A stretch of 34,901 nucleotides of DNA from Parabacteroides sp. GTDB taxonomy: Bacteria; Bacteroidota; Bacteroidia; Bacteroidales; Tannerellaceae. The notes under the pieces are model-generated. The model was not told the DNA's origin, made no database searches, and worked only from the letters and a program-made list of their open reading frames with translations. The position numbers and the translations under genes are program-made. The stretch covers positions 1 through 34,901 of the forward strand of contig DXVO01000012.1 in the NCBI GenBank assembly GCA_019417325.1. Direction: 5' to 3'. How positions within the stretch are numbered: the stretch's first letter is position 1; every line of letters starts with the position of its first letter. Below are positions 9,901-15,404 of the stretch, one piece after another.

Positions 9901-10173
9901 CTGGGAAAAGTAGAAGCAATGGCACAGGTCACAATCAACGGGCATAAACTGCCATATCTTTGGAGATATCCTTATTGCATAGAGGTTTCCGACCTGCTTA
10001 CAAAAGGCCGCAACGAGATTAAAATAGATGTTGTAAATTCCTGGTGGAACCGTCTGGTAGGAGATAAACAACCCAACAGCAAACAACATACATCCGCTAC
10101 TGTTTGCAGATGGAATGCCGAGAGTGAATTGCTGCCTGCCGGATTGGTAGGGCCTGTCACACTAAAAAAGTAA
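6994..10173 (+). CDS. GH106-family alpha-L-rhamnosidase-like lipoprotein
   Basis: This 1059-residue glycoside hydrolase of the GH106 type (Pfam Glyco_hydro_106) is expected to remove terminal L-rhamnose from plant or other rhamnose-containing glycans. The signal peptide ends in a lipobox, FFNAC, with Cys at residue 23, so it is a lipoprotein, probably periplasmic or surface exposed. The N-terminal catalytic barrel shows the family features PWVYWYWINDNIS, GPGWSMSGGPWV, LWLENYGHWGFPAEFLNYGG (about 516-535) and GGEFW (about 543), which carry conserved acidic residues. The C-terminal part contains a galactose-binding-like beta-sandwich (PVWIDLGKVEAMAQVTINGH). The length matches the family. An alternative start is Met4 at 7003. 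It follows susD with a hairpin between. GH106 contains many proteins of unproven specificity, so rhamnosidase activity is inferred from family membership. Confidence 0.88.
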   Translation: MNRMKNVFFILLIVLTSAFFNACKVENDTVFEEAFDNPPESTKPWVYWYWINDNISKEGITRDLETMAKVGIGEALIGNVVDPGNPWGKVKVLSEEWWGCVEHAIREADRLGIKVGMFNGPGWSMSGGPWVKPEEAMRYLTSSETKIAGGKKVEMKLEQPTDFFQQVSVQAFPAPKNDQGHITTAIAEIHTAEAGVKAMFDGNRTTAFHANKYPVTIDIHTKEPYTARSIELIPVESGIGASFKLQIKQEDGDYKTIAQRDVARTRLDANMGGMTFGPATESFDAVTASDFRIIIDGYQGGHIGEIEISGAARLSHFVEKQLGRLSDIPQVKADTYMWDKSAEPENEELKISADAIIDITGNVDEKGVLRWDAPTGEWIILRTGMALTGTQNAPASPESTGYEIDKMSKAAASKHFDAYVGEIIRRIPAEKRKGFRHVVADSYEQGSETWTDGFGELFEKEYGYSPYPWLPVLTGRIVESADRSDRFLWDLRRLVADRIAIDYVGGLREKCEENGLRLWLENYGHWGFPAEFLNYGGASHDVGGEFWISDPSLGAVECRCASSAANTYGKPFTSAEAFTSAWSFNLTPRDMKKMGDWSWTEGINHFVLHVYIHQAYEEKPGINAWFGMDFNRHSNWFPHSGSYFDYVQRSTGILQAGKHVADVAYFIGEDAPKMTGEKNPSLPNGYDYDFINSEVLHKYADVKDGRLILKSGMSYRLLVLPNQQTMRPEMLEKIAELVKNGLVVLGPKPLSSPSGKDYPAADNRVVSLADELWGNGENVHKYGKGMVLSNMDIDQAAELLKLKPDMVMPEGFLFTHRSTGNSDAYFITNQKDDKNKGEFGFRVTGKQPELWNAVTGEKRDLYEFREENGFTYIPLEFDKSDSWFIIFRRGIKEKKNIPNFPEKTTIQTIGGNWKVEFEATNDTIKSIVMPELKDLTTFDNPSIKYYTGTATYSNAFEYNEEPTSPVWIDLGKVEAMAQVTINGHKLPYLWRYPYCIEVSDLLTKGRNEIKIDVVNSWWNRLVGDKQPNSKQHTSATVCRWNAESELLPAGLVGPVTLKK

Positions 10174-10216
10174 TACACGGATTGTTAAAGGCATAATCAT
10201 ATACAGCCTTACAAAA

Positions 10217-10268
10217 AGACGCTATTTCGAACGATTCTCTTACCATTCGTTCCGAATAGCGTCTCTCT
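10217..10268 (+). terminator. Terminator after the GH106 gene
   Basis: AGACGCTATTTCGAACGA (10217-10234) pairs with TCGTTCCGAATAGCGTCT (10247-10264) with two mismatches, followed by CTCTT. It probably ends the polysaccharide utilisation operon. The upstream A run also makes it plausible on the other strand. Confidence 0.7.
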
Positions 10269-10270
10269 TA

Positions 10271-10302
10271 TCATTATGTTTACAATCAAATAATCGATTC
10301 AT
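10271..10302 (+). repeat. 32-bp direct repeat, copy 1
   Basis: This matches the copy at 11652-11683 in 29 of 32 bases. The two copies flank the propeller lipoprotein gene. The -7 box that is intact in copy 2 (TATGTTTG) is TATGTTTA here, so this looks like a decayed promoter copy. Both copies carry the palindromic core AATCGATT. Confidence 0.75.
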
Positions 10303-10375
10303 ATAGAAATATAAATAAAGTTATATATATTGCCTAAATTCCCATTGATAAAACATTACACTATAATATTTTATC

Positions 10376-10383
10376 TAACTTTG
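10376..10383 (+). promoter_or_regulatory. Bacteroidetes -7 box of the propeller gene
   Basis: TAACTTTG fits the TAnnTTTG consensus and lies 50 bases before the start codon. No clear -33 TTTG is seen at the usual spacing. Confidence 0.45.
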
Positions 10384-10433
10384 TACAGTTAAAATCAAAA
10401 TAAATTTACCCTTACTATATAAAATCATCTATT

Positions 10434-11603
10434 ATGATTAAAACAATTACATTTTACACGTTATGTATATTATTACCTTTAAACATTTTTTCATGCACAG
10501 AGAAAGTCTCTAAAAATGAGTTAACTACAATTAAATTAAATCCAAACAAAGAGAATTTAATATTTTTATCGGACATTATTGACTCTATTAATATCATACT
10601 TTTAGAAACGACCGAGCAAGTTCTTCTAAATGATATTAGAAAACTTGAGTATGATGAAGGCTTTTATTTTATCCAAAATAACCAAGATCTTCTTGTATAT
10701 ATTTTCAACGAAAAAGGTTTTTTCAGTTGTCAACCTGCAAAGAAAGGACAAGGCCCTGGCGAAGTTCATTATCCATATGCTTTTGCTTTAGACAAAGCAA
10801 ACAAAGAAATATGGTTGACAAATAACAATTCATTCTATAGATATAATTATACAGGCAAATATATAGGTAATAGACCATACAGTTTAGCATTCAGCGATTT
10901 TTGTATAGAAAAAAGTGGAAATATCTATTTTTATACAGGCAAAGATAATAATTCCCATATTATGGATGGATTTTTAACAGGAAACATCACGATGTTTACG
11001 GCTGAAGGAGAAAAGAAAACATGGTTCAAATCACAAGATGCTTTACAACACAAGCCCAATCAAGCATATATGAGTTTTAGTACTCGAATCCCTTTTACAG
11101 AACAAGAAAATGGTAAAATCACATGCCATTATGCATTTAGTGATACTATATATTCTATACACGAAGGCCATATAGATCCTCTATATGTCATTGATTTAGG
11201 TAAAAATAAATCACCTATAGATTTAGATCAAATATCAGGTACTGATGCAGAACAATACATTAAAACTCATCCAAAGGTAGTATGGTATGCTCGGGATGTT
11301 GTTGAGACACCAAATATACTTAAATTTTCATATAATTTCGGTTTTGAATCTTATGCCGATGCCTATTATAATAAAAACAATGGTCACATATTGGAAGGTA
11401 AACCAATAAACGACCTACTCGGAGGGTACATCAAAACATTAGGGAGGAGAGGAAATAAAATTATTGGGTATATGTCAGCTATAGATGTACAATTAGATGA
11501 AAAGAGCTCTTCTTTTATCTCTCAGGAACAACTATCTGAATTAAAAAAACTCACACTTGACAGTAATCCTATTCTAATCGAATTCACACTAAAAGACTTT
11601 TGA
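10434..11603 (+). CDS. 6-bladed beta-propeller lipoprotein of unknown function
   Basis: This is a 389-residue predicted lipoprotein with a signal peptide and lipobox NIFSC (Cys21). The body resembles the Bacteroidetes 6-bladed beta-propeller family: an N-terminal stretch of the type IDSINIILLETTEQVLLNDI, then KKGQGPGEVHYPYAFALDKA and repeated strand pairs such as KEIWLTNNNSFYRYNYTGKY. Members are secreted proteins of unknown role. The gene is visibly richer in A/T than its neighbours (many ATA, TTA and AAT codons). It lies between a terminator and the antiporter genes, is flanked by 32-bp direct repeats, and has its own promoter box. This pattern suggests it arrived later than its surroundings. 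No catalytic motif is recognised. Confidence 0.8.
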   Translation: MIKTITFYTLCILLPLNIFSCTEKVSKNELTTIKLNPNKENLIFLSDIIDSINIILLETTEQVLLNDIRKLEYDEGFYFIQNNQDLLVYIFNEKGFFSCQPAKKGQGPGEVHYPYAFALDKANKEIWLTNNNSFYRYNYTGKYIGNRPYSLAFSDFCIEKSGNIYFYTGKDNNSHIMDGFLTGNITMFTAEGEKKTWFKSQDALQHKPNQAYMSFSTRIPFTEQENGKITCHYAFSDTIYSIHEGHIDPLYVIDLGKNKSPIDLDQISGTDAEQYIKTHPKVVWYARDVVETPNILKFSYNFGFESYADAYYNKNNGHILEGKPINDLLGGYIKTLGRRGNKIIGYMSAIDVQLDEKSSSFISQEQLSELKKLTLDSNPILIEFTLKDF

Positions 11604-11651
11604 CAAAATATGATGTGAAAAGAAACAGACACTATGCAAATCTTCTTTTTT

Positions 11652-11683
11652 TCATTATGTTTGCAATCGAATAATCGATTAAT
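11652..11683 (+). promoter_or_regulatory. 32-bp direct repeat, copy 2, carrying the nhaC promoter box
   Basis: This is the second copy of the repeat at 10271-10302 (29/32 identical). It contains TATGTTTG at 11656-11663, a full match to the Bacteroidetes -7 consensus, 29 bases before the antiporter start. It also holds the perfect palindrome TAATCGATTA. No -33 box is evident. Confidence 0.6.
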
Positions 11684-11692
11684 GCTAAAATA

Positions 11693-13159
11693 ATGGGTAA
11701 TCATCCAACAAAGATTCCTTCTCCACTATTATCATTGGTACCAATACTTGTTCTGGTATCGCTTCTATTTGTAACAATCCATACCTTCGGCAGTAATGCA
11801 TTGAATGGAGGAAGCCAGATTGTCCTGCTCACTTCTACCGCTATCTGTTGCCTGATAGCAATGGGATACAGTAAAATCAAGTGGAAAACTATCGAGTTGG
11901 CGATGATGAACAACATCTCCAGTGTTGGAGTTGCATTAGTCATATTACTGATTATCGGTGCCTTATCTGGAAGCTGGATGATAAGCGGCGTGGTTCCCAC
12001 GCTTATTTACTACGGCATGCAAATCATCCACCCCAGTTTCTTTCTGGCCTCCACCTGTATCATATGTGCCATCATTTCTGTAATGACAGGGAGTTCATGG
12101 ACTACGATTGCCACGATTGGCATTGCTCTGTTAGGGATTGGAGAGGCACAAGGTTTTGACCACGGTTGGATAGCCGGGGCTATCATTTCCGGCGCTTATT
12201 TCGGGGATAAAATATCGCCATTATCGGACACAACCGTTATGGCATCATCCGTAACAGACACCCCGCTATTCGTACATATCCGATACATGCTGATTACGAC
12301 CATTCCTTCTTTTCTGATTACATTGGTTATATTTACGATTGCCGGTCTGTCGCACGAAACATCCGATACGGAACAAATCGCACAATTCGCCTCATCGTTG
12401 AAAGATACATTTCATATCACTCCCTGGATGCTTATCGTACCCATTGTTACCGGCATATTAATTGCCAAAAGGGTCCCTTCCATTATCACCCTGTTCCTTT
12501 CCACGGCTTTGGCAGGAATTTTTGCTTTAATTTTCCAGCCTCATTTGCTACAGGAAATCTCTGGCCTGCCGATACAGGACATCCAGTCGAACTTTAAAGG
12601 ATTGATGATGACTTTCTATGGAGGGACAAATGTTCAAACCGGCAATCCCCAATTGGATAATCTGGTTGCCACACGTGGAATGGGTGGTATGTTGAATACG
12701 GTCTGGTTGATTATCTGCGCGATGTGTTTCGGAGGAGCAATGGCTGCAGGTGGCATGCTGGGAAGCATTACTTCCGTATTCCTCCGTTTCATGAAAAACA
12801 GAGTCGGCTTGGTTGCCTCAACGGCCTTATCAGGTATATTCTTCAACCTCACGACCGCCGACCAATATATATCCATTATCCTGACTGGGAACATGTTCAA
12901 AGACGTATTTAAAAAACAAGGCTACGAGAACCGCCTGTTGAGCCGTACAACCGAAGATGCCGTGACAGTAACTTCTGTCCTTGTTCCCTGGAACTCATGT
13001 GGTATGACACAAGCCACTATTTTAGGAGTAGCAACTCTCACTTATTTACCATATTGTTTCTTTAATCTAATAAGCCCGCTCATGAGTATTACAATCGCCG
13101 CTCTCGGGTACAAAATCAAAAAAACAAATGAAGAAGCTCAAAATCTCCCTGCTGACTAA
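11693..13159 (+). CDS. nhaC: NhaC-family Na+/H+ antiporter
   Basis: This 488-residue inner-membrane protein has about 11-12 hydrophobic segments. Family features include the conserved stretch MTGSSWTTIATIGIALLGIG (about 132-151), GAYFGDKISPLSDTTVMAS (about 163-181), and a late SRTTEDAVTVTSVLVPWNSCG (about 418-438). It exchanges Na+ for protons; some NhaC relatives, such as MleN, couple this to malate/lactate exchange. Its 3' end overlaps the next transporter gene by 32 bases, so the two are translationally coupled and probably work together on sodium-linked uptake. The ATG at 11693 follows the repeat-borne promoter box directly. Confidence 0.9.
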   Translation: MGNHPTKIPSPLLSLVPILVLVSLLFVTIHTFGSNALNGGSQIVLLTSTAICCLIAMGYSKIKWKTIELAMMNNISSVGVALVILLIIGALSGSWMISGVVPTLIYYGMQIIHPSFFLASTCIICAIISVMTGSSWTTIATIGIALLGIGEAQGFDHGWIAGAIISGAYFGDKISPLSDTTVMASSVTDTPLFVHIRYMLITTIPSFLITLVIFTIAGLSHETSDTEQIAQFASSLKDTFHITPWMLIVPIVTGILIAKRVPSIITLFLSTALAGIFALIFQPHLLQEISGLPIQDIQSNFKGLMMTFYGGTNVQTGNPQLDNLVATRGMGGMLNTVWLIICAMCFGGAMAAGGMLGSITSVFLRFMKNRVGLVASTALSGIFFNLTTADQYISIILTGNMFKDVFKKQGYENRLLSRTTEDAVTVTSVLVPWNSCGMTQATILGVATLTYLPYCFFNLISPLMSITIAALGYKIKKTNEEAQNLPAD

Positions 13160-14303
13160 AGTAGTCATCGCTATTGCTGCCGGTATCCTGTTCGGTCAGT
13201 TTTTGCCTAATGGAATAGCACGTATTTTTGTTACTTTTAATTCGCTGTTTGGTAATTTTCTAACATTTGCCATTCCGCTCATTATCTTGGGACTGGTGAC
13301 CCCTGCCATTGCGGAATTAGGGAAAGGGGCAGGCAGGTTGCTTGCCATAACGGCTCTACTTGCTTATGGCTCTACTATCTTCTCGGGATTGTTCACTTAT
13401 TTCAGTTGTTCCAATGTTTTCCCACATATTCTGCCGGCAAATACGGAACTGGTTTCAATGGAGAACCCGGAAAACTTCATGCTCACTCCTTACTTCGTGG
13501 TCAATATGCCTCCATTGATGGATGTGATGACAGCTCTTCTGTTATCATTCACAATAGGATTAGGGTTATCTTACATCGACAGAACGACGTTAAAGGACAG
13601 TTTTTCTGATTTCAGAATGATTATTACCAACTTGATTGAGGCTGTTATCATCCCATTGCTTCCAATTCACATTTTCGGTATCTTTTTGAATATGACGGTA
13701 AGCGGACAAGTTATGGGAGTAATTTCAATGTTCCTGAAAGTTATCATTGTTATCTTCGTATTACATGTTTTATTGCTGTTAATCCAATTTACCATCGCGG
13801 GAAGTATAGGAGGTAAAAATCCACTCCGCCTACTGAAAAACATGTTACCGGCATATGCCACCGCACTCGGTACACAGTCTTCCGCCGCTACCATCCCGGT
13901 AACGCTTGCACAAAGTATTAAAAACGGGGTCCGGGAAAATATCGCCATATTCGTTATACCGCTTTGTGCTACAATCCACCTGGCAGGAAGTATGATGAAA
14001 ATCCTCGCCTGCGCACTTGCCATCATGTATATGACAGGAGAGCCGGTTTCATTCGTACCCATCTTAGGTTTTATTATGATGCTGGGCATTACTATGGTTG
14101 CTGCCCCGGGAGTTCCAGGAGGAGCAATAATGGCTGCACTGGGTGTATTGGAAAGTATGCTGGGGTTCAATGAAACGCTACAGGCTTTGATGATTGCCCT
14201 TTACATCGCCATGGACAGTTTCGGTACAGCATGCAATGTAACCGGTGATGGCGCCATTGCCGTTATCGTAAATAAAATTGCAGGGAAAAGAGCGGGAGAA
14301 TAG
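13128..14303 (+). CDS. Divergent DAACS-family amino acid/dicarboxylate:cation symporter
   Basis: This 391-residue membrane transporter has the glutamate-transporter-homologue fold. The serine-rich hairpin-1 motif is present as TQSSAATIP (249-257). Other signature sites diverge: the Na+-site motif NMDGT of GltPh reads HLAGS at 284-288, and the hairpin-2/TM8 motif DMGRTMVNVTGD reads DSFGTACNVTGD at 363-374. The substrate-binding Arg (GltPh R397) is therefore Gly. In this superfamily that Arg holds acidic side chains, so a neutral or other substrate is more likely than aspartate, glutamate or C4-dicarboxylates. The start lies inside nhaC; no other Met is available before the first membrane segment. 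It converges on the exonuclease gene with only 10 bases between stops. Confidence 0.88.
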   Translation: MKKLKISLLTKVVIAIAAGILFGQFLPNGIARIFVTFNSLFGNFLTFAIPLIILGLVTPAIAELGKGAGRLLAITALLAYGSTIFSGLFTYFSCSNVFPHILPANTELVSMENPENFMLTPYFVVNMPPLMDVMTALLLSFTIGLGLSYIDRTTLKDSFSDFRMIITNLIEAVIIPLLPIHIFGIFLNMTVSGQVMGVISMFLKVIIVIFVLHVLLLLIQFTIAGSIGGKNPLRLLKNMLPAYATALGTQSSAATIPVTLAQSIKNGVRENIAIFVIPLCATIHLAGSMMKILACALAIMYMTGEPVSFVPILGFIMMLGITMVAAPGVPGGAIMAALGVLESMLGFNETLQALMIALYIAMDSFGTACNVTGDGAIAVIVNKIAGKRAGE

Positions 14304-14313
14304 AAATCCCCCT

Positions 14314-14847
14314 TTATTTCTTCAATAGGTCTTCAAGCCGCTCCACTCCTTTTTCACGCATCATAGTTACGGCTATATGTGCACAAGCATAGGCATCCGC
14401 CATCGCATGATGGTGGTTTGCCAAGTCGTACCCACAATGGGCGGCTACGGTTTGCAACTGATGGTTCACAAGGAAAGGATACATGCGCCGGGATAAGCGG
14501 CAGGTACAATAAAACGGATACTTGGGATAAGCCAGGTCATATACCTGATGGGCGGCTTTCAGGCATCCTTCATCAAAAGGACTGTTATGTGCCACCAAAG
14601 GGATATCGGCCAATTGGGGTGCAATCTTCGCCCATACTTCTTCAAAATCGGGAGCAAAGTTCGTATCCTCCGGTGTCAAGCCATGTATGGCTGTTGTCCA
14701 TTGGGTATAATAATTAGGAAAAGGACGTACCAGGCTGTAAATAGAATCTATTATCCGGTTGTCTTCTACAATAGCAATACCCAAACTACAGATACTGCTG
14801 CGTTTCCCATTTGCTGTTTCAAAATCTATCGCTGCAAAACGTTCCAT
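14314..14847 (-). CDS. DnaQ-like DEDDh 3'-5' exonuclease
   Basis: This 177-residue protein has the exonuclease domain of the DNA polymerase III epsilon type and little else. Exo I is AAIDFET with Asp8 and Glu10; Exo II is AHNSPFDEG with Asp92; Exo III is HHAMADA with His146 and Asp151. All four metal ligands and the catalytic His are present, so it should be active on single-stranded 3' ends of DNA or RNA. It lacks a polymerase-binding tail, so it is a stand-alone nuclease rather than a proven replicative proofreader. It has its own -7 box at 14883-14890. It also lies in the path of the promoter carried on the invertible segment in its sequenced orientation. Confidence 0.88.
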   Translation of the reverse strand: MERFAAIDFETANGKRSSICSLGIAIVEDNRIIDSIYSLVRPFPNYYTQWTTAIHGLTPEDTNFAPDFEEVWAKIAPQLADIPLVAHNSPFDEGCLKAAHQVYDLAYPKYPFYCTCRLSRRMYPFLVNHQLQTVAAHCGYDLANHHHAMADAYACAHIAVTMMREKGVERLEDLLKK

Positions 14848-14882
14848 GATTAAAAATTCAATGTGTTAAAAGGAACTCCGGA

Positions 14883-14890
14883 CAAAAATA
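14883..14890 (-). promoter_or_regulatory. -7 box of the exonuclease gene
   Basis: On the minus strand this reads TATTTTTG, a match to TAnnTTTG, 35 bases before the start codon at 14847. No clear -33 element is seen. Confidence 0.45.
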
Positions 14891-15045
14891 CACGACAAAG
14901 CACTGAACAGAAAAAATAAAGTGTTAATAATCGATACGATTTACATCCCAATGGCATGGAGATATACGAAACCTGATAAAACAGAAACGATCTACCTGCT
15001 TTTGAAAAAACATTTACAGGTACAATATTCAACACTACAATCAAC

Positions 15046-15065
15046 TTAGTTCTCCAGAAACTATG
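15046..15065 (+). repeat. Left inverted repeat of the invertible segment
   Basis: Its core, 15047-15063, reads TAGTT-CTCCAGA-AACTA: 5-bp arms in inverted orientation around a 7-bp asymmetric spacer, as expected for a tyrosine-recombinase crossover site. Confidence 0.8.
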
Positions 15066-15078
15066 TTAATAATTCGTA

Positions 15079-15111
15079 CAAATATATGAATAAATAACCG
15101 ATAACATCAAC
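15079..15111 (-). promoter_or_regulatory. Promoter inside the invertible segment
   Basis: On the minus strand GTTG (15111-15108) is followed after 21 bases by TATATTTG (15086-15079), a full match to the Bacteroidetes -7 consensus with a near-consensus -33 element. Transcription would start near 15072 and leave the segment leftwards towards the exonuclease gene. Confidence 0.65.
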
Positions 15112-15229
15112 ACATAAACAACTAATATTCAGACAATAAAGTTAGCATAAAGAATACGTTTCCCCGAAATACGATAAGAAACAACAGCTTTCAGGGCATC
15201 ACATTCCATTTATTAATGTAAGTATTTTT

Positions 15230-15249
15230 CATAGTCTCTGGAGAACTAA
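15230..15249 (-). repeat. Right inverted repeat of the invertible segment
   Basis: This is the reverse complement of the left arm with one mismatch. Its core, 15232-15248, read on the minus strand is TAGTT-CTCCAGA-GACTA; the 7-bp spacer CTCCAGA is identical to that of the left site, as recombination needs. Confidence 0.8.
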
Positions 15250-15263
15250 ATTAATACATTATT

Positions 15264-15365
15264 ATGACAACAATACAATTAGAAACAGCGGGTATTCTTC
15301 CAATCAAATTCAGAAGTACACCAATTCACAAAAAAGAAACGGAAACCCTAAGTTTTATAAGATAG
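15264..15365 (+). CDS. Possible 33-residue leader peptide
   Basis: This ATG-initiated 33-codon frame (MTTIQLETAGILPIKF...) begins 15 bases after the right inverted repeat and ends 40 bases before the adhesin gene. It would be the first open frame on the transcript made in the ON orientation. It has no recognised family and may be chance. Confidence 0.2.
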   Translation: MTTIQLETAGILPIKFRSTPIHKKETETLSFIR

Positions 15366-15404
15366 CCGTATAAAAACAAACAGCTTATAAATACACTCAG
15401 ATAT

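Larger units (their letters stand above)
15046..15249. promoter_or_regulatory. Invertible promoter segment (phase switch)
   Basis: This 204-bp segment is bounded by inverted repeats of 20 bp with 19 matches (TTAGTTCTCCAGAAACTATG and CATAGTCTCTGGAGAACTAA) around a 164-bp spacer. The spacer carries one well-formed Bacteroidetes promoter, now pointing left. It lies in the 557-bp gap before a large fimbrillin-like surface protein gene. This is the layout of the phase-variable promoters known for Bacteroides capsules and surface proteins. After inversion the -7 box would fall at 15209-15216 on the plus strand, giving a leader of about 180 bases to the adhesin start at 15405. No second promoter facing right is seen in the present orientation, so the adhesin is probably OFF in the sequenced cells. 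Inversion itself is inferred, not observed. Confidence 0.8.

Noticed and set aside
14850..15044. 64-codon minus-strand frame between the invertible segment and the exonuclease gene
   Set aside because: It starts with TTG, has no recognisable domain and has the look of AT-rich non-coding sequence. It ends 2 bases before the exonuclease start, which is mildly suggestive, but that alone does not make it a gene.
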